Of a stretch of DNA of 8,082 nucleotides, positions 1 to 6,824 are shown piece by piece. The notes below the pieces were generated by a model. It was not told where the DNA came from and did no database searches. It was given only the letters and a program-made list of their open reading frames with translations. Position numbers and translations under genes: made by a program. The stretch's first letter is position 1, and each line of letters opens with the position of its first letter. The stretch comes from Proteobacteria bacterium UBA6920 (GTDB lineage Bacteria; Pseudomonadota; Gammaproteobacteria; SG8-11): NCBI GenBank assembly GCA_002448875.1, contig DKAS01000226.1, positions 1-8,082 of the forward strand, read 5' to 3'.

Positions 1-3
1 CCG

Positions 4-2226
4 TTAATTCCAGGGGGGATTACCCTGGTACCGGTTGGTAACCGATAAATTCTTAGCCAGTGGATCCAGCCGCTGCCACAGCGTCGGTTGCGGATAGTAA
101 AAGACACCGTTGACTACCGGCACACCTGCGGCCAACAAGTTCATCGCGCCTGAGCGGGACCCTATCACCAACACCCTGTTATTCACCGGGGAGACCATCT
201 TTAAGAATATGGCACCTGGAGTAACAGCGGTGGGTGCAAGCACCAGGGGATTGAAACGTAAGGTCACGCCGATGACTAATAATATATTGGCATATATAAA
301 GGCCCGGGCTCGATTGATTAACAGAAAATAAGCCAATACGATCACATAGCAGGTTATGAGAACCCAAAACACTGCCTTGGGTTTACCGATGAATTCTATC
401 GGAGTGTTGGTCGTTGCCCATAGCACGACGATCGCATAGCCGACTGCAATTAAAGCTAGCCGCCAGTTCTTTTTCAGCGTCGACTCCGACTTAGACCAAC
501 GGAAGCCGAGTGAAAGCCCAACCAACAGCCAAGACGCCAGCCCTAAGGCCAGGTCCGCTCTACTTTCCGGAATTCGGCCCAACAGACTCCACTTCGCAAC
601 CAGTGCTGGCACTCCAATAAAATGATAGAACACCACGCACAGGCAAAACACCAAGAGCATGATTACTTCCCAGGAGACCGTTTCCCGCCGATACCAGCGT
701 GCTCCAACTATAAAAAAGACGATCGGGAACATATAAAGAAACGATGCCGATTCGCACGGATTTGTCACCGTTGAATTGTGATAGAACAAGGTACGTGCAT
801 TGAGGAAACCCCGGAAGAAATTCCATGAGGTCATGCCCCCACCGGTCAACGTGTCGCGTTGACCTGGATAAATGGTCGCCTGAATGGCCGCGATGGCATC
901 CTTGGCATCGGACCACCAGGCGCCAAACAGCAAGGTGGCCACCAATCCAGATACGGCTAACGCCAGCACCTGTGGGAGTCCAATGCCTTTCCACAGTCGT
1001 TTTTGTACAATCACGCCTATCGATAAAAAGATAAACAAATAAGCCAGAGATATCTGCCAGGGAGGATAGAGAATCAGGAAAAAACCGGCAACCGTAAGCC
1101 CTAGCAGGGCTCCGAGTAACATTGTCTGAAACCAAGAGGAGGATGACAGGATCTTGTTGAAAAGCACAAAAGCCAAGGCGGGAAAAAACACCGCATAAGC
1201 CGGCCAGTTTGACCAGGCCACAATGTAACTAGACGTTACGAATAACGCGGCCATAGCAAGATTGAACCGCCAGCGTTGAGGCAGCAAGATCTCCAGGGTA
1301 GCCCAAAGCGCAAACAAGCACGCGAACACTGGAAACCACCAATACCATGCCAGTGCTCGCCGCAGATCGAACAGGAAATATCCCCAGGTTGTCGGTTTTG
1401 CCAGAGCGGTGATATGGGCCACCGGCACGCCAGCCATGCCCACGATCAGCATATTCTGACCGTCCAGGCCCAGGTTATCATTGATGATTGGGAATGCGGG
1501 CACATGGTTGAATTGACCAATCGCCATGGGCGTGGCGACCATCCATTCGTCAGAACGGATGCCTTGACTGGAACCCGCAACGCGCTGTAACCCGGTAACT
1601 CCTAGCTCGGATGATTTACCGAAATTATTGGCCATTGACGATCCGGTGATTCCCAGCCCCACCAGGGTAAGAAAGCCTAGCAGCAATACCGCGATAGCTA
1701 CCGACCGGGATGAATACTTCCGACCAACCCGCTTTTCTATAAGGAGCGATATTCTTGAAGAATAAACCAGCCCGCCCACTATGGTTATTATCAGCAACAA
1801 AATACCGAGTAGGTAGATCTGTTGAAGTTCTCTGTCATTTGCACTGGTAGGTGACGGGGTGACGCTCGCTGTCAACTCTAGGGTTGTGGCGTTGTTAAAG
1901 CTAACCCTGACCACTACCGGAAGAGCTTCGTCGATGGTCTCACCCTTTACCTTGCCCTTGATACTCCATGCATAAATCCACGCATATCCATCCGATGAGG
2001 CACCAACCATGAGCAAATTCGGCCCGCGTCGCAGAGATATCGCCTCTCCAGAAACACGAACCTCTAATGTTTCAACACCGGTATTTTTATTCAGTACCAA
2101 ACGACCTTTACAACGCAGTTTGCTTTTGACGAGCTTGCATGAATCGACGCTGCCGGAAGGGGTTGTTTCAGCAGCAGTGACGCACTGGGCGTACGCCATC
2201 AGAATGACCAGAATAAACAGGCGCAA
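4..2226 (-). CDS. Large polytopic membrane protein of a surface-glycan module, probably C-terminally truncated
   Basis: The 740-residue product starts with a signal peptide (about residues 1-19, ending near VTAAE). A soluble, probably periplasmic domain follows (about 20-132, two cysteines at 30 and 39), then many hydrophobic helices from about 137 to 690. An IRSDEW motif lies at 223-228 in the loop after the second helix. I recognise this motif from large membrane proteins (DUF7657-like) encoded beside GT2 enzymes in polysaccharide loci. Such proteins are thought to act as GT-C-like transferases, but no function can be read directly here. The start is TTG: the next ATG (codon 10) would destroy the signal peptide, and AAAGGAA sits 8 nt upstream of the TTG. 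The protein ends six residues after NRYQ (731-734). As I recall the family, this segment should continue for tens of residues, so the end may be a frameshift at a run of six G (+ strand). It is third in a minus-strand module after the GT2 and SMR genes. Confident as a coding gene, not as to function. Confidence 0.8.
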   Translation of the reverse strand: MRLFILVILMAYAQCVTAAETTPSGSVDSCKLVKSKLRCKGRLVLNKNTGVETLEVRVSGEAISLRRGPNLLMVGASSDGYAWIYAWSIKGKVKGETIDEALPVVVRVSFNNATTLELTASVTPSPTSANDRELQQIYLLGILLLIITIVGGLVYSSRISLLIEKRVGRKYSSRSVAIAVLLLGFLTLVGLGITGSSMANNFGKSSELGVTGLQRVAGSSQGIRSDEWMVATPMAIGQFNHVPAFPIINDNLGLDGQNMLIVGMAGVPVAHITALAKPTTWGYFLFDLRRALAWYWWFPVFACLFALWATLEILLPQRWRFNLAMAALFVTSSYIVAWSNWPAYAVFFPALAFVLFNKILSSSSWFQTMLLGALLGLTVAGFFLILYPPWQISLAYLFIFLSIGVIVQKRLWKGIGLPQVLALAVSGLVATLLFGAWWSDAKDAIAAIQATIYPGQRDTLTGGGMTSWNFFRGFLNARTLFYHNSTVTNPCESASFLYMFPIVFFIVGARWYRRETVSWEVIMLLVFCLCVVFYHFIGVPALVAKWSLLGRIPESRADLALGLASWLLVGLSLGFRWSKSESTLKKNWRLALIAVGYAIVVLWATTNTPIEFIGKPKAVFWVLITCYVIVLAYFLLINRARAFIYANILLVIGVTLRFNPLVLAPTAVTPGAIFLKMVSPVNNRVLVIGSRSGAMNLLAAGVPVVNGVFYYPQPTLWQRLDPLAKNLSVTNRYQGNPPWN

Positions 2227-2232
2227 CTTAGA

Positions 2233-2239
2233 TTCCTTT
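2233..2239 (-). promoter_or_regulatory. Ribosome binding site supporting a TTG start
   Basis: AAAGGAA on the minus strand lies about 8 nt before the TTG at 2226-2224. It is the only good Shine-Dalgarno match near the 5' end of the large membrane protein gene, and it decides for TTG over the ATG nine codons downstream. Confidence 0.6.
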
Positions 2240-2333
2240 GCCGAAAATATTCCTAATATGAATCTGCTTTTAGATCAAATGTATTCACTGTCAGCGTCCA
2301 TACTTATTACTTCATGTCATTACCTGTTCTTGT

Positions 2334-2675
2334 TCACGCCTTGGCCGCGGCCAAAATCCCAACAACGATTAAAGATACGCCCACAAAATATTATGGCGTA
2401 AAGTGTTCTTTAAATACGAAGTGACTGCAAATCGGCACGATAACAAATGCAAGAGCCATCAGTGGATAAGCGCGTCCCAACTCGAGCTTTTGCAGCACCC
2501 ACCCCCAGGCGATCGTAATAACTGCGTAAAGAGCCATCGCGGCGACTAAAGACGCCGCCGTTTTTGGTGAAAATATTGATCCGGTTTCGTTCCACGACGC
2601 TGCACTGTATTTAAACATGATCTGCCCGACGGCTAACCCGACGACACAGGCCATGGCGGCAATGTAGGTTAACAT
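2334..2675 (-). pseudogene. SMR/ArnE-like small membrane transporter, interrupted by a nonsense codon
   Basis: This encodes a four-helix protein of the EamA/SMR type, like ArnE/ArnF subunits or EmrE-like proteins, which move lipid-linked sugars or small cations across the inner membrane. Visible landmarks are GQIMFKYSA (17-25), LELGRAYPLMAL (64-75) and FKEHFTP (88-94). After residue 94 there is an in-frame TAA (2391-2393). The same frame then continues as YFVGVSLIVVGILAAAKA to a TGA at 2334-2336. In the family this position is normally FTPQYxxGxxLIxxG, so a CAA-to-TAA change explains the stop. The intact length would be 113 residues, normal for the family; the truncated product lacks helix 4. 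The ATG overlaps the end of the GT2 gene by 7 nt (ATGTTAA), indicating translational coupling. In a Gtr-like module it would take the role of the GtrA flippase; that role is inferred. Confidence 0.85.
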
Positions 2676-3478
2676 TTCTTTCCATCTCCTACTGCTGAGT
2701 TTTCAACATCATTCATCTCCATAGAAACTCTGCATTTTTTCGTACGATGAAAAGGCCGCGTTGGTACGGATGATACGTCATGACCGATAATTGCAAGCAC
2801 TAACTGCAACCCCAGAATAATAGGTAAAGCCGACAACATCACAGTGCCTGGCGAAGAAAGTATTCCAACGCTGCTGGATTTCAACCAATGGAAGCCTCCA
2901 AATATCACGCCGAATGACAGCATCGCTATCCCTATGGGAAGTTCAAAAGATGCCAAGGACATGTCTCTGAGGTAATAGTTGTTAAATATGCGTTTGATAA
3001 AATTCATGACATGCTTCGCCATGAACTCACCAACCACCCGCGAAATTCGCAAGTTGCTGATTTCGTCACCATATTTTGATTCCATGGGGATATCGATAAC
3101 GACAGCTCGCAGCGTATAAAGAGGAAATAACATATCGCTTTCGAAAAAATATCGCTGGCTTATTTTAGAAAATGGCAGACGAGCGGCCACATCACGATGA
3201 ATCGCAGTATAGCCATTCGTGGGATCAAAAATGTTCCAGTACCCAGAGGATAACTTTGCCATGAAAGAAAGCAATGCGTTACCCGCCAGACGAACGGGTG
3301 GCATGGATTGCGGGCTTTCCAAGTCAAAAAATCGATTTCCCTTGGTGTAGTCTGCTTCGCCGGTAACTATAGGGGCGATGAAATCTGGTATCAAGTCAGG
3401 GCCCATCTGGCCATCACCATCCAATTTTACGATGATATCGTAACCATCTGCCAATGCCGCGCGATAGCCGGTCATTAC
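2669..3478 (-). pseudogene. GT2 family polyprenyl-phosphate glycosyltransferase, 5' truncated
   Basis: This is the C-terminal three quarters of a membrane-anchored family 2 glycosyltransferase of the GtrB/dolichyl-phosphate-sugar synthase type, which loads a sugar from an NDP-sugar onto undecaprenyl phosphate. Preserved parts are TGYRAALADGYDIIVKLDGDGQ-like sequence (DxD aspartates at D37 and D39 of the open frame), DPTNGYTAIH, RYFFESDMLF, and two C-terminal helices (FELPIGIAMLSFGVIFGG and GTVMLSALPIILGLQLVLA). The N-terminal strand carrying the VIPxYN-type nucleotide-binding start is missing. The frame runs on to 3529, but the 17 residues encoded beyond about 3478 come from an IS3 transposase fragment read backwards, so native sequence begins near VMTGYR. 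It is first of the three-gene module and shares 7 nt with the SMR gene. Activity is very unlikely without the first third of the GT-A fold. Confidence 0.88.
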
Positions 3479-3550
3479 ATCGAAGCGGTCGAGTATGCCA
3501 CCCTCGAGTGGGTGGACTGGTTCAACCACCGGCGTCTGCTGGGATCCCTG
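3479..3550 (+). pseudogene. Relic of an IS3-family transposase (3' part of orfB)
   Basis: In the plus frame this short stretch reads EAVEYATLEWVDWFNHRRLL followed by GSL. It is the recognisable C-terminal segment of IS3-family OrfB proteins, normally followed by G-x-PPAE. Only about 23 codons survive. On the left it meets the GT2 gene in mid-codon sequence, and on the right it is cut exactly at the terminal repeat of the next element. It belongs to a different IS3 subgroup from the complete element beside it, whose own OrfB lacks this motif. Confidence 0.8.
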
Positions 3551-3562
3551 TGTGTCAACCTG
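3551..3562 (+). repeat. Left terminal inverted repeat of the IS
   Basis: TGTGTCAACCTG is an exact inverted match to the right end. Beyond 12 bp the two ends diverge, with only scattered matches. Confidence 0.9.
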
Positions 3563-3624
3563 CTCTCATACACCACCGTGATGAGATAAACTAGAATTCA
3601 GGGCACAGCAGAGGAAGCCAGGCC

Positions 3625-4029
3625 ATGCCAAAACCTATAACATTACTGCCCAATTCACAAGTTACGCCGGAACCTGCCCTGGAAAAGCGCAGCCGGCGGG
3701 TGTTTGCTACCGACTATAAACTCCGGATCCTGGCCGAGGCCGATCAGTGCCGGCGAGGCGAGCTCGGGAAATTGCTACGCCGGGAAAAGCTCTACAGCAG
3801 CCAGCTGCAGCAGTGGCGCCGGGAGTTGGCAACCCAAGGGGTGGAGGGGTTGTCGGCCTCCAAGCCAGGTCCCCGCCCCCGGAAGACGGAAGAAGAGCGC
3901 CGGATCGAGCAACTGGAGAAGGAAAATGCCCGGCTGCAGCGGCGGTTAACCCTGGCCACGGACTGCATTGAATTGCAAAAAAAAGCCTTATCGATGCTCG
4001 ATCAGTCGAACTCTGGGAGCGATGCGTGA
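3625..4029 (+). CDS. IS3-type transposase OrfA (DNA-binding and multimerisation subunit)
   Basis: The 134-residue protein has the IS3/IS911 OrfA architecture. A basic N-terminus leads into a helix-turn-helix (about residues 30-68, including YKLRILAEAD and SSQLQQWRREL), which recognises the terminal repeats. A basic linker (PGPRPRK) follows, then a leucine-zipper-like coiled coil (about 88-120, RRIEQLEKENARLQRRL). AGAGGAAG lies about 9 nt before the ATG. The gene ends with a TGA that overlaps the orfB ATG (TGATG). The A8G run 45 nt before its stop lets part of the ribosomes shift by -1 into orfB, so OrfA probably serves both as a separate regulator and as the N-terminal half of an OrfAB fusion. 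That dual role is known for the family and inferred here. Confidence 0.93.
   Translation: MPKPITLLPNSQVTPEPALEKRSRRVFATDYKLRILAEADQCRRGELGKLLRREKLYSSQLQQWRRELATQGVEGLSASKPGPRPRKTEEERRIEQLEKENARLQRRLTLATDCIELQKKALSMLDQSNSGSDA
3977..3985 (+). promoter_or_regulatory. Programmed -1 frameshift site (A8G)
   Basis: Eight A followed by G lie across the orfA codons CAA AAA AAA GCC, giving an A AAA AAA heptamer in the correct phase. The -1 frame has no stop from here to orfB: it reads SLIDARSVELWERCV and then enters MTVIAHRP. Shifted ribosomes would therefore make a single OrfAB polypeptide, as in other IS3 elements. Confidence 0.75.
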
Positions 4030-5108
4030 TGACCGTGATCGCACATCGCCCCGCGACGTTGCCGCTGAAAGTCGCCTGTGACGTCCTCGGGCTTAATCGC
4101 AGCACGGTCTATGCGCGGCATCGGAGGCCGGTCAATCGTTCCGAAGAAGCCCATATACGCTCCCGCAAAGCGTGTCTACAGCCGCAGGCATTGAGCGCCG
4201 AGGAACGCGGCCGGGTCCTGGAGACACTGCACAGCGAGCGCTTTGCCGACCAACCCCCGGCACAGGTGCATGCCACTCTGCTGGACGACGGTGTTTACTT
4301 GTGCTCGGTCAGCACCATGCACCGGCTATTGCGCGAAAACGGTGAGAATGGCGATCGCCGCAATCAACGCCCCGCGCAGCATCACGCCATTCCGCGGTTG
4401 CGGGCCACCCGGCCGAACGAAGTATGGACGTGGGACGTTACCAAGCTCGCAACCACCACACCGGGTGTCTACTTGTCGCTGTATGTGGTCATGGACCTGT
4501 TCAGTCGTTTCGTCGTGGCCTGGATGGTGTCACGAAAGGAAAACAGCGCCTTGGCGCAGCAGCTGATCCGGGAAGCGATGGCCCGCTACACGGTGGCCGC
4601 CGGTAGCCTGACCATTCACCAGGATCGAGGTTCGCCCATGATCGCGCGAACTTATCTGGACATGCTCAGCGACTTGGGCGCCACCGCCAGCCATAGCCGT
4701 CCTCGCGTCAGCAACGACAATCCGTTCAGCGAAAGCCAGTTCAAAACGCTCAAATACCAGCCGGATTATCCCGGGCGATTTGACCATGCGGCTCATGCCA
4801 GTGCCTGGTGTAGCGAGTATTTTGACTGGTATAGCTTTCACCACTACCACAGCGGCCTGGCTCGATTCACGACCGCTCAGGTCTTCACCGGCGAATACCG
4901 GGAGTTGGCGGTGCAGCGCCAAGCCGCCCTGGATACCTATTACGAGCAGCATAAAAATCGCTTCGTCCACGGCCGACCGAAAGTCCGGATGCCACCGACG
5001 GAAGTGTATATTAACCCGGCAGTACCGGATGACGGGAACGCTGATTTCGTCAGTGGCGTTAATTTTCCCACGCTGCCTTATGTGAAAAATAGTTTAACTT
5101 TGCATTGA
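4029..5108 (+). CDS. IS3-type transposase OrfB (DDE catalytic subunit, rve domain)
   Basis: This is the catalytic half of the transposase, with an RNase H-like integrase core that cuts and joins the IS ends. Numbering from a GTG one codon upstream (4026), the triad is D137 (in VWTWDVTKL), D200 (in IHQDRGSP) and E236 (in NPFSESQFK). This gives 35 residues between the second Asp and the Glu, which is the DD(35)E signature. The N-terminal 110 residues form the HTH_21-like region (LGLNRSTVYARHRR; FADQPPAQVHATLLDDG). The ATG at 4029 overlaps the orfA stop as TGATG, allowing coupled translation. The frame also continues open upstream to the slippery run, giving the OrfAB fusion. Length (359 residues) and motifs indicate an intact gene. 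Confidence 0.94.
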   Translation: MTVIAHRPATLPLKVACDVLGLNRSTVYARHRRPVNRSEEAHIRSRKACLQPQALSAEERGRVLETLHSERFADQPPAQVHATLLDDGVYLCSVSTMHRLLRENGENGDRRNQRPAQHHAIPRLRATRPNEVWTWDVTKLATTTPGVYLSLYVVMDLFSRFVVAWMVSRKENSALAQQLIREAMARYTVAAGSLTIHQDRGSPMIARTYLDMLSDLGATASHSRPRVSNDNPFSESQFKTLKYQPDYPGRFDHAAHASAWCSEYFDWYSFHHYHSGLARFTTAQVFTGEYRELAVQRQAALDTYYEQHKNRFVHGRPKVRMPPTEVYINPAVPDDGNADFVSGVNFPTLPYVKNSLTLH

Positions 5109-5118
5109 GTGTCCAAAA

Positions 5119-5130
5119 CAGGTTGACACA
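5119..5130 (-). repeat. Right terminal inverted repeat of the IS
   Basis: CAGGTTGACACA on the plus strand is the exact complement of the left repeat. It begins 10 nt after the orfB stop codon. Confidence 0.9.
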
Positions 5131-5367
5131 TTCCGGACCAGTATTGAGCTCCTTTTTGCACCACTCTGAATTTACAGAGGCTTTTGATAATACTACTAGC
5201 AATGCATCTGAGTCAGTAATTGCATCTTGAACTCGCTGAACGATAGAATCTCCAACATTCAATTCCCACCTGTCGACCCAAACCTGAGCATTGCGCCTAA
5301 CCATATGAGTGGCCAAGGTGTCGACGATATTCTTATCTATATGTGAGTAGCTAATGAATATTGTCAT
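5131..5367 (-). pseudogene. TIR-domain protein, 3' truncated by the IS
   Basis: The first 79 residues of a TIR domain are present. They include box 1 IFISYSHID (3-11), VWVDRWELNVGDSI (29-42), LLVVLSKASVNSEW (56-69) and the helix carrying the putative catalytic glutamate (WCKKEL, E73). Bacterial TIR domains mostly cleave NAD+ and act as effectors in antiphage systems. After E79 the frame enters the IS and runs on for 23 foreign residues to a stop at 5059, so the later strands and helices of the fold and any C-terminal partner domain are lost. The ATG at 5367 is right because TIR domains begin with exactly this strand; a weak GAGAAG lies upstream. It is the third gene of the cassette array, following an attC-like site and a leader of about 115 bp. 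Residual function is doubtful. Identity as TIR is firm; the intact partner domain is unknown. Confidence 0.88.
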
Positions 5368-5483
5368 AGCGTCTTCTCGTTAGTTAAGTGCATCAAGTGA
5401 AATTTTTTATTTGGTCTTTAGCGATATACCCTTTATTCTTACCCACTGGAAATTGGTATTTGATTCGAAAAACTAACCTTTTT

Positions 5484-5591
5484 CCTAACGTTGCGATAAC
5501 CGGCGCTTGAGGCTGAGGGGATTTTGCGTTAGCAAAACCGCCGAAGGGTCAAGCGTCCGGTTGATTGCTTTGCTATCGCTCATCAGTCAGC
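5484..5591 (-). other. attC-like recombination site, degenerate (downstream of the DUF3800 gene)
   Basis: An imperfect palindrome begins directly after the stop codon of the DUF3800 gene. Its arms are 5498-5510 and 5549-5562 (AACCGGCGCTTGA against TCAAGCGTCCGGTT), pairing over 13 bp with one unpaired base (T5556) on the strand that would recombine, as is usual for attC. An inner hairpin TTTTGC-GTTA-GCAAAA lies at 5522-5537. Minus-strand core candidates are ATCAAC or GATAGC on the 5' side, and GTTATCG or GTTAGG on the 3' side. The exact R'/R'' pair is uncertain, so the site looks eroded. Confidence 0.68.
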
Positions 5592-6686
5592 CTATACATT
5601 GTCAATAAATACCACGTTGCCAAGCTCACTGGCTGAGTTAGGGTGTTCGTTTAACCCGAACTTATTCAAGAACGTTTTCGCAAAAGTATCCTTAACATGA
5701 CGGCCAGTGCCTGGTGAATTCACAATCCGGTTAACACTCGCAGTGAACAGGTCGGCGAGCTGGATAAGTTCGGATTTCTTTGAGTCAACTACAAACATAT
5801 CGGAAACAAAGAGATTGTCAGAGAAAAGTGTCGATGATGCCTTCCGAAGCTTATCCGATAGGTTGGCAATAAATAGCTTGTCTTTGGAGTCCTCTTCAGC
5901 ATCTTTCCAGAGTTGAAAATTTCGAGGCAGAGGAGCGCGCCCAGACTCGTTTTCATGTTCTATTCCGCGAACCATTAAATGATAAAACATATCATCAAGA
6001 GCGGATTGCTGGTTACTGAGACCAGAGCGTAGAAGCTTTATCGCCTTAAAGCTAATTGCGGCAGACCTCGCGTATAGAATTTCAAGAATCTCATAGTAAC
6101 GATCAATATTGGTATTGCTGATATTGGCAAAATGAATTTCGTCCTTAAAAGAGGTGGTAGATCGCCAGCTCGAAAGGTCTATAGATATATTCCTGGATTC
6201 TATTCCGTTGAGCAGCCATAAACTTCCAACAATTAAAAATGTTGCGTTTTTTCCGCTTTCATCTGCGTAAACAGTGTAGGCGGGGCGGCTCGCCGATGAC
6301 TTGATTTGCTTCTCTTTCTCTTCTTCTTCAAGGGTTCCCCTGCGTTTTCTGACTTCTTCGCTGGCCAAAAAAAGGTTGTGTGTATTCTGGATTGTTGCGC
6401 GGGACCGAGCGATGGAGGTTAATCTTTTCAGTTTATAAAGATCATCGACAGAGATATGTCCGCCCGAAAACTTATCGGGTTCGAAAGTCTTCCAATACTG
6501 TATTTGCAACGTAATATCAGAATCCCGAGTCTCAGGATAGTGATTGAGGATCCATGCCACCTGTGTCGTTAGTGTGTCTAGGCGAGCATCTGCAACCCGT
6601 AAAAGAATATCCGCTTTCTCTCGCGCAAGCTTCACTTCCTTTGAAAGGGAGTCTGCCTCTTCACTATCTTTTTTCTCTGCGCTCAT
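5592..6686 (-). CDS. DUF3800-type (RNase H-fold) protein with helical N-terminal extension
   Basis: The 364-residue protein has two parts. Residues 1-135 are charged and mostly helical (SKEVKLAREKADILLRVADA; GTLEEEEKEKQIK), suggesting a coiled-coil or partner-binding region; I recognise no named domain there. Residues 137-330 match DUF3800: TVYADESGKNATFLIVGSLW (D142, E143), FKDEIHF (E183, H185), VVDSKK (D301) and LIQLADLF (D312). These acidic positions fit a metal-dependent RNase H-like nuclease fold. DUF3800 genes are frequent in phages, mobile elements and defence loci, but their substrates are mostly unknown. The gene lies alone between two attC sites, with its ATG 17 nt after the upstream site and its stop touching the downstream one, which is a classic integron cassette layout. 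No strong Shine-Dalgarno is visible, so translation may depend on the upstream cassette. The domain call is good; a defence role is inferred. Confidence 0.82.
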   Translation of the reverse strand: MSAEKKDSEEADSLSKEVKLAREKADILLRVADARLDTLTTQVAWILNHYPETRDSDITLQIQYWKTFEPDKFSGGHISVDDLYKLKRLTSIARSRATIQNTHNLFLASEEVRKRRGTLEEEEKEKQIKSSASRPAYTVYADESGKNATFLIVGSLWLLNGIESRNISIDLSSWRSTTSFKDEIHFANISNTNIDRYYEILEILYARSAAISFKAIKLLRSGLSNQQSALDDMFYHLMVRGIEHENESGRAPLPRNFQLWKDAEEDSKDKLFIANLSDKLRKASSTLFSDNLFVSDMFVVDSKKSELIQLADLFTASVNRIVNSPGTGRHVKDTFAKTFLNKFGLNEHPNSASELGNVVFIDNV

Positions 6687-6703
6687 GGTTGTTTAATTTT
6701 TCT

Positions 6704-6823
6704 GATAACGACAACTGTTCATCCGCAGTTTACCTGTTGTGCCTTTTATGCGATAAAGTGAGTGAAGCGAACTGCATAAAAGGTGCAGCAGGTAAACTGT
6801 CGGTTGGAACGAATTGTTAGCGC
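6704..6823 (-). other. attC recombination site (downstream of the HEPN gene)
   Basis: This 120-nt imperfect palindrome starts 1 nt after the HEPN gene stop. On the minus strand the 5' core is GCGCTAAC (R'', 6823-6816) followed by AATTCGTTCCAACCGA, very close to the familiar start of integron attC sites. The 3' core is GTTATC (R', 6709-6704). The central stem pairs 6726-6751 with 6774-6799 at 23 of 26 positions around a 22-nt loop, with extra unpaired bases between the stem and the cores. The cassette's own start (GTTAGCGC at 7543-7536) is perfectly complementary to R'', as expected if this cassette was once a circle closed at G/TT. Confidence 0.85.
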
Positions 6824-6824
6824 C

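Larger units (their letters stand above)
3551..5130 (+). mobile_element. Complete IS3-family-type insertion sequence (1,580 bp)
   Basis: The element is bounded by perfect 12-bp terminal inverted repeats (TGTGTCAACCTG and its complement) and carries two overlapping genes typical of IS3-type elements. OrfA is a helix-turn-helix plus coiled-coil protein, and OrfB is a DD(35)E transposase. Both frames are intact and the slippery A8G run is present, so it may still be active. No target duplication is visible: the left flank ends ...ATCCCTG and the right flank begins TTCCGG. The left flank is an IS3 relic and the right flank is a TIR gene, so the two ends do not rejoin into one target. I cannot assign an ISfinder name. 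Confidence 0.92.

Noticed and set aside
560..1135. Open frame of 191 codons on the minus strand
   Set aside because: It lies inside the large membrane protein gene in another frame, with no hydrophobic pattern or known motif.
3308..3589. Open frame of 93 codons on the plus strand containing EAVEYATLEWVDWF
   Set aside because: It is a chimera of GT2 antisense, the IS3 relic and the IS end. Only the relic part is meaningful, and it is annotated separately.
4530..4970. Open frame of 146 codons on the minus strand within the IS
   Set aside because: Antisense shadow of orfB in GC-rich sequence; the plus frame carries the full DDE triad.
6726..6799. Strong hairpin that could be a transcription terminator
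   Set aside because: The stem is long and imperfect with a 22-nt loop and no following T run, and it has attC cores at both outer ends. attC is the better reading, though it may also slow transcription.
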